Assembly (NCBI GenBank): GCA_038207565.1
Contig: JBBQZQ010000004.1
Location: forward strand, 62,001 to 126,000
Origin: JALZAI01 sp038207565
GTDB taxonomy: Bacteria; Actinomycetota; Actinomycetes; Mycobacteriales; Jatrophihabitantaceae
DNA length: 64,000 bases
Reading direction: 5' to 3'
The position numbers and the translations under genes were made by a program. This document shows, piece by piece, positions 31,899-41,000 of this stretch (within the stretch, counting starts at the first letter, position 1; each line of letters begins with the position of its first letter). A model generated the notes under the pieces. It was not told the origin of the DNA and did no database searches. It saw nothing but the letters and a program-made list of their open reading frames with translations.

Positions 31899-33473
31899 AT
31901 GGAACTGTCACGTCGGGACGCGCTCAAAATCGGCTTGTTCGGGGGTGCCGCTGCCCTGCTCCCGCTGGAGCGGGCGGTGCACGCCGCGACGATCACACCA
32001 CCGCGGCTGGCCACAAGCCTGCTGCCCGCACCGTTCAGCATGCCGTTCACCCAACCTGCTGTGCTCACGCCGAGCATGACCGATGCGACGACGGACTACT
32101 ACAAGTTGGTCATGAAACCGTTCGGGGCCACGGTGATCCCAGGGTTCGTGACCAGGTTCTGGGGCTACAACGCACAATTCCCCGGCCCCACTATCCGGGT
32201 GAACCAGGGCCGCAAGACGGTGGTCCGCCAGACCAACAGCCTGCCGTCGGTGCATCCCACGCTGCGCTACAACCCCTGGACCTCGGTGCACCTGCACGGA
32301 TCCGCATCCGACCCCGACTACGACGGCTACGCGAGCGACGTGACCAATCCGGGCCAGTACAAGGATTACCGCTATCCGAATTTCCAGGCGGCACGCACGC
32401 TCTGGTACCACGACCACGGGGTCTCGCACACCGCGGAGAACGTGCACATGGGCCTGGCCGGGCAGTACCACTTGCTCGATCCGCTGGAACAGTCGCTGCC
32501 TATCCCCCACGGGGCCTACGATGTCCCGCTCATCATCACCGACTACATGTTCACCCGAACCGGGCAGATCCTGTTCGACAACCACGACGGGTCCGGGATG
32601 TACGGCGACGTCATCCTCGTCAACGACAAACCGTGGCCGGCCATGAAGGTGGCCCGGCGCAAGTACCGCTTCCGCGTGCTCAACGCCTCGATCTCCCGCT
32701 CGTACAACTACTCGCTCAGTACGGGTGACCCGTTCACCGTGATCGGCACCGACGCCGGCCTGATGCCGGCCCCGGTGCAGGTCAGGAGCGTCAAGCACGG
32801 CATGGCCGAGCGGTACGAGATCGTGATCGACTTCGCCAAGTACTCGCCCGGCACACGGGTCGTCCTGAAGAACACGAGCCCGAAGAACAACATCGACTAC
32901 GCCGGTATCGAGAACATCATGGCCTTCGATGTCACGGCCGATGCGTTCGATACGGCGAACAATTCCCTCCCGGACCAGCTCAACCCGGCCAATCCGGCCA
33001 TGACGCTGCCAGAGAGCGAATCGGTGCAGACGCGGCAGTTCAACATGGTGCGAGAGAACGGGCAGTGGACGATCAACGGCCACACCTGGGAAGATGTGGT
33101 GCAGAGCGGGTTCACCCGCGTGGAGGCGAACCCTAAACTCGGGGACACCGAGGTGTGGGAGGTGCGCAACCTGTCCGGCGGGTGGTTCCATCCCGTGCAC
33201 ATCCACCTCGTCGACTTCAAGGTGCTCGACCGCAACGGCGCGCCGCCCTTCGCCTACGAGCGAGGCCCGAAGGACGTCGTGTACCTCGGGGAGAACGAGA
33301 CGGTCCGCCTGCTCATGCGTTTCGAGAACGCAGGGAAGTACATGATCCATTGCCACAACCTGGTGCACGAGGACCACGACATGATGACCCAGTTCGAGGT
33401 CACCTCGGACACGCCGGCAATAGGCCCGTTCGACGCGCCGCCGTACTGGCTGCCCGCCCCGAGCGGGTTCTGA
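31899..33473 (+). CDS. Tat-exported multicopper oxidase (CotA/bilirubin oxidase type)
   Basis: A 524-residue three-domain copper oxidase. The N-terminus MELSRRDALKIGLFGGAAAL carries a twin-arginine motif (SRRDALK), so it is folded and loaded before export. Copper ligands are complete: HLHGSA and WYHDHGVS in domain 1 (HxH, HxH), HPVHIHL (HxxHxH) and HCHNLVHEDHDMM (HCHxxxHx4M) in domain 3, giving the T1 site with a Met axial ligand plus the trinuclear centre. Such enzymes oxidise phenols, bilirubin, Mn2+ or Cu+ with O2; substrate is unknown. GAGGGGG precedes ATG 31899. The next two genes follow closely and may form an operon. Confidence 0.85.
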   Translation: MELSRRDALKIGLFGGAAALLPLERAVHAATITPPRLATSLLPAPFSMPFTQPAVLTPSMTDATTDYYKLVMKPFGATVIPGFVTRFWGYNAQFPGPTIRVNQGRKTVVRQTNSLPSVHPTLRYNPWTSVHLHGSASDPDYDGYASDVTNPGQYKDYRYPNFQAARTLWYHDHGVSHTAENVHMGLAGQYHLLDPLEQSLPIPHGAYDVPLIITDYMFTRTGQILFDNHDGSGMYGDVILVNDKPWPAMKVARRKYRFRVLNASISRSYNYSLSTGDPFTVIGTDAGLMPAPVQVRSVKHGMAERYEIVIDFAKYSPGTRVVLKNTSPKNNIDYAGIENIMAFDVTADAFDTANNSLPDQLNPANPAMTLPESESVQTRQFNMVRENGQWTINGHTWEDVVQSGFTRVEANPKLGDTEVWEVRNLSGGWFHPVHIHLVDFKVLDRNGAPPFAYERGPKDVVYLGENETVRLLMRFENAGKYMIHCHNLVHEDHDMMTQFEVTSDTPAIGPFDAPPYWLPAPSGF

Positions 33474-33483
33474 GCAGCCGATC

Positions 33484-34062
33484 ATGACGACTGCAACCGC
33501 TGCCTTCCCGCTCGAACATTCCGCGCAGCCTGATGCGGTCGCCGGGCGCTTGACCGCCGCCGGATTGCTCGCGGTGTCCGGCGCGATCCACCTCGCCGTA
33601 GCACCCGAGCATCTGCGCGGGTGGTGGGCTGCCGGTGTCTTCTTCACCGCCCTCGCCGCGTTCCAGTTGGCGCTGGCCGGGTCCCTGCTCGGGCGCGCCC
33701 GCCCGATCACCCTGCTGCTGACGCTGGGGTCGACCGTCGGCGTGATCATCACCTACGTGTGGAGCCGCACGGTCGGATTGCCGTTCGCCCCGGCCACAGT
33801 GCACGAACACGCCGTCGCGGGCCACGAAGGTCACGCAGTCGGGGGAATCGGTACTGGTGTGCCGGTGTTTCCCGACGCCCGCCCGGCGAGCAGCGTCGAA
33901 CCCGTCGGCACGCTCGACCTCGCCGCCCTCGGCGCCGAGCTGCTCCTCGTCCTGGTGGTGGTCGCCCTGCTGCCGGCACGCCTGCGCGGACGGGTCAGCA
34001 CGGGCCTACTGGCCATCGGCCTAGCGCTGATCGTGTGGCGGGCGCTGGGCTCGCCCGCATGA
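33484..34062 (+). CDS. Membrane protein with a His-rich loop, downstream of the multicopper oxidase
   Basis: A 192-residue protein with about five hydrophobic segments (LTAAGLLAVSGAIHLAVAPEHL, WWAAGVFFTALAAFQLALAGSLL, ITLLLTLGSTVGVIITYVWS, LAALGAELLLVLVVVALLP, GLLAIGLALIVWRAL). The central loop reads TVHEHAVAGHEGHAVGG, four to five histidines that could bind copper or another metal. It starts 10 bases after the oxidase stop and overlaps lepB as ATGA. No family is recognised with confidence; a role in copper handling for the oxidase is an inference. Confidence 0.65.
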   Translation: MTTATAAFPLEHSAQPDAVAGRLTAAGLLAVSGAIHLAVAPEHLRGWWAAGVFFTALAAFQLALAGSLLGRARPITLLLTLGSTVGVIITYVWSRTVGLPFAPATVHEHAVAGHEGHAVGGIGTGVPVFPDARPASSVEPVGTLDLAALGAELLLVLVVVALLPARLRGRVSTGLLAIGLALIVWRALGSPA

Positions 34063-34604
34063 CGCACCACCGTCCTGTGGACGCCGACCCAAAGGACGGA
34101 GGGCTGACCCCGAAGCGCCGCGGCCGCGCCGCGCGGCGCATCGCGTGCGCCGTGGTCGTGGTGGTGCTGTTCGTGCTGACCGTTCAGTTCGTGGCCGAAC
34201 CGATGAAGGTCGACTCGGAGAGCATGGCGCCGACGTACCACACCGGCGATCAGGTGATGGTGCTCAAGCTCGGGGCGCGCAATGAGCACCCGCAGATTCG
34301 CGATGTCATCGCGTTCCACCCGCCGGGTAGCGACGAGCTGCTGGTCAAGCGGGTCGTGGCAGTAGGTGGCGACACCGTCGGTATCGAAGACGGTGTGCTC
34401 GTCGTCGACGGCCACCAGGTCAAGGAGGGTTTCGTCGATCATGCGCAGATGGACTCGGTCTATTTCGGGCCGGTTCGCGTTCCGGCCGGTTCGGTGTTCA
34501 TGATGGGCGACAACCGCCCGAATTCTGTTGATTCCCGCCGCTTCGGGCCGGTACCACTGCATGATGTCGTGGGGCGCGTGGTGGCGCGGCTCTGGCCGCT
34601 GTGA
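34059..34604 (+). CDS. lepB: Type I signal peptidase
   Basis: A 181-residue signal peptidase I with a single N-terminal membrane helix (IACAVVVVVLFVLTVQFV). The catalytic serine is S55 in DSESMAPTY and the general base is K97 in LLVKRVVAVGGDTV; GDNRPNSVDSRRFG is the conserved box E. It cleaves Sec or Tat signal peptides on the outer face of the membrane. The small size is normal for Gram-positive enzymes. ATG 34059 overlaps the preceding stop. Being in the multicopper oxidase gene group, it may serve nearby exported proteins or simply be an extra housekeeping copy. Confidence 0.88.
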   Translation: MTHHRPVDADPKDGGLTPKRRGRAARRIACAVVVVVLFVLTVQFVAEPMKVDSESMAPTYHTGDQVMVLKLGARNEHPQIRDVIAFHPPGSDELLVKRVVAVGGDTVGIEDGVLVVDGHQVKEGFVDHAQMDSVYFGPVRVPAGSVFMMGDNRPNSVDSRRFGPVPLHDVVGRVVARLWPL

Positions 34605-34697
34605 ACCTGCGGCCGCCGACGGATCGTGAACGCGACGTGCAACATCCGGCTCGGTCAATGCCTACCTGCCGATCGAAGTCATCGGTTCGCCCGCGTA

Positions 34698-35660
34698 TCA
34701 GCTGTCGTGTCGGGTGCGGTCGAGACCCGAGACGGTGAACGGCTGCTTGCCGGTGTTGAAGTCGGCGTTCACCACGAGGTAGCGATGGTCGGCTCGCGCG
34801 ACGGTTGACGGCCCTCGCAGGGTCGCGTCGGTGCGCACCTTCACCAGCTGCGCCCGGGTCTGGCCATGCTTGAGCTTGAGGAAGCTCAGGCTGGCCGGAT
34901 CGCCCCGCACCACGATCAGCCGGCCCCGGTCCTTGATCATGCCGTCCCCGCCGACGAGCTCCGGACCTTGGATAGCGGTGATCTGCGGGGAATTGCGCTG
35001 CTCGAAGCGGATCCGGTACAGCACACCGTTTGATGAGTTGACGACCACCAATTCGCGTCCACCGCGGAAGGCGACAATCCCGTTGAGATTGAACTGCTTA
35101 GCTGCGTACGGGATGTCTGACGAGACGTCGATCGCGTCGACCCGCCCGCCCGGCTTTAGCTGGGTCGCGGCGATTCGCCACAACGTGGGCCGGAATGAGT
35201 CGGTGACGTACACGTCGCCGTGCCGCGTCACGACGAGGTCGTTGAGGAAGCCGCCGTCGCCGGTCTCGAACCTGAGCGGCGCCGCCGCGGGACGGTGCAG
35301 GTTGAAGACGAAGATCGAGCCCGTTGCCCCGCCGGCGACATACAGCCAGCCGTGCGAGACCTTCATGCCTACCGCTGATCGCCCGTCCGCCCCGGGGATG
35401 AAGGTATGCACCGTGTGGTCGCAGAGAGTGCCACGATAGATGGTTGCGTCGCCGGTAGCCCCGACGTAGAAGAATCTGCCGTCCCAGGCGACACCTTCCG
35501 GATTGCCGTGGGAGGAATCGTCGAGCGTGTAGACCACGGTGCCGCGGCCATGGCCGTGCTCATCGCCGTCATGGTGGCCCCGGTCGGCCTGCGCCGGTGC
35601 GCTCACGCCCAGAGTCGCGACCGCGGCGACTGCCAACACGCTCCTGACCCACTTCGTCAT
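34698..35660 (-). CDS. Secreted beta-propeller-like protein
   Basis: A 320-residue exported protein. The signal peptide is MTKWVRSVLAVAAVATLGVS with cleavage expected after APAQA; a His/Asp-rich stretch DRGHHDGDEHGHGRG follows. The rest consists of repeated four-stranded units with NPEGVAWDGRFFYVGAT, VGMKVSHGWLYVAGG, LNDLVVTRHGDVYVTDS and LNGIVAFRGGRELVVVNS, the spacing of an SMP-30/NHL six-blade propeller. No catalytic assignment can be made; metal binding by the His-rich segment is plausible. AGGAACGGTC precedes the ATG. It is divergent from the two-component system and convergent with lepB. Confidence 0.7.
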   Translation of the reverse strand: MTKWVRSVLAVAAVATLGVSAPAQADRGHHDGDEHGHGRGTVVYTLDDSSHGNPEGVAWDGRFFYVGATGDATIYRGTLCDHTVHTFIPGADGRSAVGMKVSHGWLYVAGGATGSIFVFNLHRPAAAPLRFETGDGGFLNDLVVTRHGDVYVTDSFRPTLWRIAATQLKPGGRVDAIDVSSDIPYAAKQFNLNGIVAFRGGRELVVVNSSNGVLYRIRFEQRNSPQITAIQGPELVGGDGMIKDRGRLIVVRGDPASLSFLKLKHGQTRAQLVKVRTDATLRGPSTVARADHRYLVVNADFNTGKQPFTVSGLDRTRHDS

Positions 35661-35754
35661 GACCGTTCCTCCGGTTCGTGTCCCGTGTCCTGCTGCATGG
35701 ATACGACAATCGAAGCGGATCGGTTCGATCGGGCAGCAGCGTTGTCCGGCCTGC

Positions 35755-35795
35755 CCTGAATGGTCCACATTCAGGTGGCCCCCCAAAACGGGGGG
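35755..35795. promoter_or_regulatory. Paired dyads between the secreted propeller gene and the two-component system
   Basis: CCTGAATG (35755-35762) and CATTCAGG (35768-35775) form a perfect 8-bp dyad with a 5-base centre. Three bases on, CCCCCC (35779-35784) and GGGGGG (35790-35795) form a hairpin with loop AAAAC. The first looks like an operator, perhaps for the adjacent response regulator; the second like an attenuator or terminator. Confidence 0.5.
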
Positions 35796-35895
35796 TGGTT
35801 GAATGCTTGCTGGGTGTCCGTGCTCGATGAGGACCCGGCCCGAACCGCGCTCCTTGGTGCGTCCGGGAACGCTGCACGTGGGGGGGGAGGTAGCA

Positions 35896-36555
35896 ATGAC
35901 GGCTCAGACCTCGACCGGTGTCACCACCGTGCTGATCGTCGACGACCACCACGCCTTTACCGACCTGCTTGCCATGGCACTCGACGCAGAGGACGACTTT
36001 GTCGTCGGCGGGACGGCCTACACCGGTTCCGGCGCCCTGGAGGTGGCGCAGCGCGTTCGTCCGGGCATGGTCCTGATGGACATCGAACTCGGCGGCGACG
36101 ACGGTATCGACGTCGCGTGCCAACTTCGCTCGCTGCTGCCCGACACCATCGTCGTCGTGGTCTCGGCACACACCGACGCACGCTGGGTTGCCAAAGCTGC
36201 CGCAGCTGGCGCGAGCGCGTATGCAGCGAAGTCCGGCTCGCTCACCGAGATGCTGGCAATCCTGCGGCAGGCTCGCGACGGAGCGGTGCTCTCGGCGCCG
36301 GAGGTCCTGCGCGGTTTGCACGGCGTCGCGACAGGGTCGACGCCGACGGGCCAGGTGCTCACCGCACGCGAGCACGAGGTGCTCACGCTGATGGGACACG
36401 GCGCCACACCCGCGGAGATCTCGCGCACCCTCAGTATCAGCGTGCACACCTGCCGCGGGTACGTCAAAGCCATCCACCGGAAGCTGAATGCCCGATCGCA
36501 GCTGGAAGCCGTCGTGATCGCCGTCCGACTGGGCCTGATCGATCCGGCGTCGTGA
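35896..36555 (+). CDS. NarL/LuxR-family response regulator
   Basis: A 219-residue response regulator. The receiver domain (residues 11-125) has the acidic pair VDDHH, phospho-acceptor D62 in VLMDIELGG, the Ser in VVVSAHTDARW and K in AAKSGS. The C-terminal LuxR-type helix-turn-helix (about 150-212) reads LTAREHEVLTLMGHGAT and AEISRTLSISVHTCRGYVKA. ATG 35896 has GGGGGAGG upstream and follows the receiver fold closely; longer in-frame starts would add a poorly ordered segment. It overlaps the kinase gene as GTGA. Its likely targets are the adjacent genes, including the haem peroxidase. Confidence 0.87.
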   Translation: MTAQTSTGVTTVLIVDDHHAFTDLLAMALDAEDDFVVGGTAYTGSGALEVAQRVRPGMVLMDIELGGDDGIDVACQLRSLLPDTIVVVVSAHTDARWVAKAAAAGASAYAAKSGSLTEMLAILRQARDGAVLSAPEVLRGLHGVATGSTPTGQVLTAREHEVLTLMGHGATPAEISRTLSISVHTCRGYVKAIHRKLNARSQLEAVVIAVRLGLIDPAS

Positions 36556-37910
36556 CGTCGACGCCGCAGTCCGCCACCCCGCACCCGGCGGACTCGGCGC
36601 GCAGCGTGCGCAACTCGATCGTCGCGCTCGTCGTGACTGCCGCTGTCGCTTTCACGATCGTCGGGGCGGTGGCCGTGTTCACCGCACGCCGGATCGCGCG
36701 TGAGGACTCGCTGGCCGAGGCGGTGCAGCGTGCGACCGTACTTGGTAGCGCGGCGTTCTCAGTGGACCTCCCCGCGGCACTGCACGGCGACGTGGCCGCG
36801 AGGGACCGGCTCGACCTGGTCGCCGAACGCGTCCGCCAGGCAGGATCGGTGGTACGCGTCAAGGTCTGGACCGAGGCAGGAAAGATCGTCTATTGCGACG
36901 ATCACTCGCAGATCGGGCTTCGATTTCCGGAGAATACGGACGCACGCGCGATTGCGGCGGGCCACCACGCGATGGCAGATGTGTCCGACCTGAAAGATCC
37001 CGAGAACCGGTCCGAGGCGGGCGAGTTCGACTGGCTGCTGGAGGTCTACGTACCGCTGAAACTCTCGGACGGCACCAAGGTGGCGTTCGAGCTGTACACG
37101 ACCGGCGTCCGACTGCGTGACACGCAGAACCGGATCACGGGCGAAATCGTCCCAGCGGCGCTCGCCGGATTGGCCCTGCTCGTCCTGCTGCAGTTGCCGG
37201 TGGCGGTGTGGTTGGTCCGGCGCGTCGGGCGCGCGCAGCAGGAGCGAGCGCGGTTGCTCGCGAACTCCCTGGCAGCGTCGCTTCGGGAACGCCGCGAGAT
37301 CGCCCGCGATCTGCACGACGGTGTCATCCAGGATCTGGCAGGCGTCGGCTACGTCCTGGGTGCCGCCGAGCGCAGGATCAGCACTGAGGAAGGACCAGCG
37401 GAGGTTCGCCCCATGCTGAGTTCCAGCGGGGACGCGGTGCATCGGGCGGTGCGCGACCTGCGCTCACTCGCCATCGCGATCCGCCCCCCCGAATTGACGT
37501 CCGAAGGCGTGGCGCGCGCACTCGACGAACTCGCCGAGCGGTTGACCACCGCACACGGCTTCGACGCGCGGATGGCGGTGATGCTTCCCCACGACGTGTC
37601 CCCCGACATCCTCGCGACCGTGTACCGGTGCGCGCGCGAGAGTCTGACCAACGTCGTCAAGCACGCTGCTGCCAGCGAGGTCGTGCTCGTTGCAGGCGCG
37701 GACGACTCCACCGTCTCATTGACGGTGACCGACGACGGGCGCGGGCTCCCGCCCGGCGGCCTGCCGGACCCATCCGACGGACACGTCGGGCTCGCCCTGC
37801 TCGGCGACGCTGCCCGGGATCTCGGCGGCGTCCTGACCGTCGGACCAGGTGAACTCGGCGGCACCCGCGTCTCGCTCGTGCTCCCCCGCCGCGACGGCAA
37901 ACACCGCTGA
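36552..37910 (+). CDS. Sensor histidine kinase (HisKA_3 type), partner of the response regulator
   Basis: A 452-residue membrane kinase. Helix 1 (SIVALVVTAAVAFTIVGAVAV, residues 22-42) and helix 2 (VPAALAGLALLVLLQLPVAVWLV, about 200-222) bracket an extracytoplasmic sensor of about 155 residues with an odd cysteine (KIVYCDDHSQIG) and no recognised fold by eye. The phospho-acceptor is H255 in REIARDLHDGVIQDLAG, and the ATPase has NVVKHAAASEV (N box) and DDGRGLPPGG (G1). GTG 36552 overlaps the regulator stop. The signal it senses is unknown; an oxidant or cell-wall cue would fit the next gene. Confidence 0.85.
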   Translation: MTSTPQSATPHPADSARSVRNSIVALVVTAAVAFTIVGAVAVFTARRIAREDSLAEAVQRATVLGSAAFSVDLPAALHGDVAARDRLDLVAERVRQAGSVVRVKVWTEAGKIVYCDDHSQIGLRFPENTDARAIAAGHHAMADVSDLKDPENRSEAGEFDWLLEVYVPLKLSDGTKVAFELYTTGVRLRDTQNRITGEIVPAALAGLALLVLLQLPVAVWLVRRVGRAQQERARLLANSLAASLRERREIARDLHDGVIQDLAGVGYVLGAAERRISTEEGPAEVRPMLSSSGDAVHRAVRDLRSLAIAIRPPELTSEGVARALDELAERLTTAHGFDARMAVMLPHDVSPDILATVYRCARESLTNVVKHAAASEVVLVAGADDSTVSLTVTDDGRGLPPGGLPDPSDGHVGLALLGDAARDLGGVLTVGPGELGGTRVSLVLPRRDGKHR

Positions 37911-38067
37911 TTCTCAGCCAATCTCAGCTGTTTCACGATTCGTTGACGCGCGTGGTCGAAAGTCCACGGCTGTGTACCCGTCTTTAGCGGCTGCACGGCC
38001 GGCGGCACCCGAATACGGTCGCCGGCCCGGGACGTCCGGAGCGGACGCTGTCTTTGGGGGAGAGCTC

Positions 38068-41000
38068 GTGGCTAGAGGGACTAGACGACCAGTGGCAGGA
38101 TTCGTTGCCGCGTTGTTGACTACGGGTTTAGCCGCGGCATTCACGCCGGTGGCGGCGTCGGCAGCGCCAGGACCGATCGGGGCGGGTTTCACCGTCACGA
38201 CCGGCGACCTTGCCTTCATCCTCAAGCAGATCAAGATTGCCGAGCGGCACACGACGACCCTGTCGCCGGCCAGTCCCTGCAGCACGCTGTTGAACCGGGC
38301 GGGCGACGGGATCCCGGACGCCGAGCAGGTGCCCGATATCCTGACCAGCTACGGTCTGCGCACGGTCGACGGATCGTGCAACAACCTCAAGGCCGGGGGC
38401 GACAACTTCGCGGCGGCCGACCAGCCGTTCCTGAGGCTCACCGACCCGGTATTCAGAGACGCCGAACCGATCACGTCGAGCCTGCCTGTCGGCGCTCCCG
38501 GGCCGACGAGCTACAAGCAGAAGAAGGGAAATGTCGTCGATTCGCAGCCCCGCACGGTCAGCAACCTGATCGACGACCAGACGTCGACCAACCCCGCCGC
38601 CGTTGCCGCCGCTGAGTTCCCGGTGCGGACGCAGAACGCGCCGGGCAAGTTCCCGTGCACCACCGACCCGGATCCGCTCGCGACGCCGCCCGTTGAGGGC
38701 GTCCCCGCGAACTGCGTGCCGAGCCACCAGACCCTGTTCATCCCCAACGTAACCACTGACGTCGGCCTGTCGCCGCCGTACAACAGCCTGTTCACCTTCT
38801 TCGGGCAGTTCTTCGACCACGGCGTGGACCAGACCGTCAAGAGCGGCGCCGCGGTGTTCATTCCGCTCAAGTCTGATGACCCGCTGGTCACCCTCGGCCC
38901 GGACGGCAAGCCCAACACCGGCGACGAGGTCCAGCCACAGAACGCGTTCATGGTCCTCACCCGGGCACAGAACCAGCCGGGCCCCGACGGTGTCATCGGC
39001 GATCGCTCGCCGACAACCAGTCCGGCGACCGCGTGCACGGCGCTGAACACCCCCGCCGGCTGCGACGAGAGCATCGACGACGTGCAGAACGCGAACAACA
39101 CCGACACCCCCTGGGTCGACCAGAGCCAGACCTACACCTCCCACCCTTCGCACCAGGTGTTCCTGCGCGCGTACCTGCCCAGTTCCGTGGCTGGCCCATT
39201 CAACGCGTCGAACCCGGCATCGGTCTCGACGGGCAAGCTACTCGGCGGCCTTCCCGCCGGACAGACCTACTTAAACTCGCCGGACGGAACCGAGGGAATC
39301 GGCACCTGGGCGGCGGTCAAGAAGCAGTCCGCCGAATTGCTCGGGCTCCAACTCGTCGACCGCGATGTCACGAACATCCCGATGATGGCGGTCGACCCGT
39401 ACGGCAAGTTCATTCCCGGCCCGGCACGTGGCCTGCCGCAGTACGTGACGGCGACCGGTCTGGTCGAGGGCAACCTCGCCAGCCCGGTGCCGGTCCCGGC
39501 CAACGTCCTGCACTTCGACACGCCGTTCCTGACCGACATCGCACACAACGCTGACCCGAGCCCGCAGGACACGGACAACAACCCGGGCACCCCGCCAGTG
39601 GCCCCGACGCCCGACACTGACAACACACCGTCAGCAGATTTCGCCAGCCAGCCGGCAGGCACCTACGACAACGAGATGCTCGACGCGCACTTCAGCTGCG
39701 GCGATGGTCGCTGCAACGAGAACATCGCGCTGTCGACGATCCACCAGGTCTTCCACTCCGAGCACGACCGCCTCGTCGACTACATCAAGGGTGTGCTCGA
39801 GAACGACACCTCGTCGACCGGCGTGGCAGCACTGGCGCAATGGCGGGCCCTCGGCGTCGCAGGCGCTAACGGTACCGGCGGCTACGACTACGGTGAGCGG
39901 TTGTTCCAGGCTGCTCGGTTCGTGACCGAGATGGAGTATCAGCACCTCGTCTTCGAGGAATTCGCTCGCAAGGTGCAGCCTGCCGTCCGCCCGTTCCACG
40001 TGTACTCGCCCGACATCAACCCGGCGGTCGAGGCAGAATTCGCACACGCCGTGTACCGCTTCGGTCACTCCATGCTCGATGACACCGTCGCACGCACCAA
40101 CGGCAACGGCTCGGACAACTCGATCAGGCTGCTCACGGCGTTCCTGAACCCCCCAGAGTTGTTCAACGGTGGTAGTGCCGGAACCCTAGGTGCCAAGGCG
40201 GGAGCTGGCAGCGTCGTCATGGGATCGGCGGATCAGGTGGGCAATGAGCTCGACGAGTTCGTCACCGAGACCCTGCGCAACAACCTGCTTGGCCTTCCGC
40301 TCGACCTGCCGGCGATCAACATGGCACGTGCCCGTGAGGCCGGCATCCCGCCGCTGAACGACGTGCGCCGCCAGATTTTCGCGACCACCAACGACGGGCA
40401 GATGGCTCCCTACCTCAGCTGGAGCGACTTCGGACAGCACCTCAAGCACCCCGAATCGCTGATCAACTTCGTCGCGGCGTACGGGCAGCACCCGAGCATC
40501 ACCGGCGCTACTACCCTGGCAGGCAAGCGCGACGCTGCACGGGCGATCGTCGACCCGCGTCCGGGCGACCCGGCCGCGAGCCCGCCGATCCCGGCGGACG
40601 TTCAACCGGGGGATGCCGGGGACTTCATGTTCAGCACCGGCGCCTGGGCGAGCAACGCCAACGGTGTGACGACCACCGGCCTGGATTCGGTCGACCTGTG
40701 GGTCGGCGGCCTCGCGGAGGTCACGAACCTCTTCGGCGGACTGCTGGGCAGCACCTTCAACTACGTCTTCCAGACGCAGCTGGAGAACCTGCAGGACGGC
40801 GACCGGCTGTACTACCTGACGCGCACGCCCGGAGTGAACCTGCGTACGCAGCTCGAGAGCAACTCCTTCTCGGAGATGATCCAGCGCAACACCGACAACA
40901 CCAACACGCTGAAGGCCGACGCATTCGCGACTGCCGACTGCAAGTTCCAACTGGGGAACATCACCTCCCCGTACAACGGCTCGCACACCATTTCCATGGA

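Noticed and set aside
37911..38067. A sigma-70 promoter with TTGACG near 37942 for the haem peroxidase
   Set aside because: The -35-like box is present but no convincing -10 box lies at the right distance, so I did not list it.
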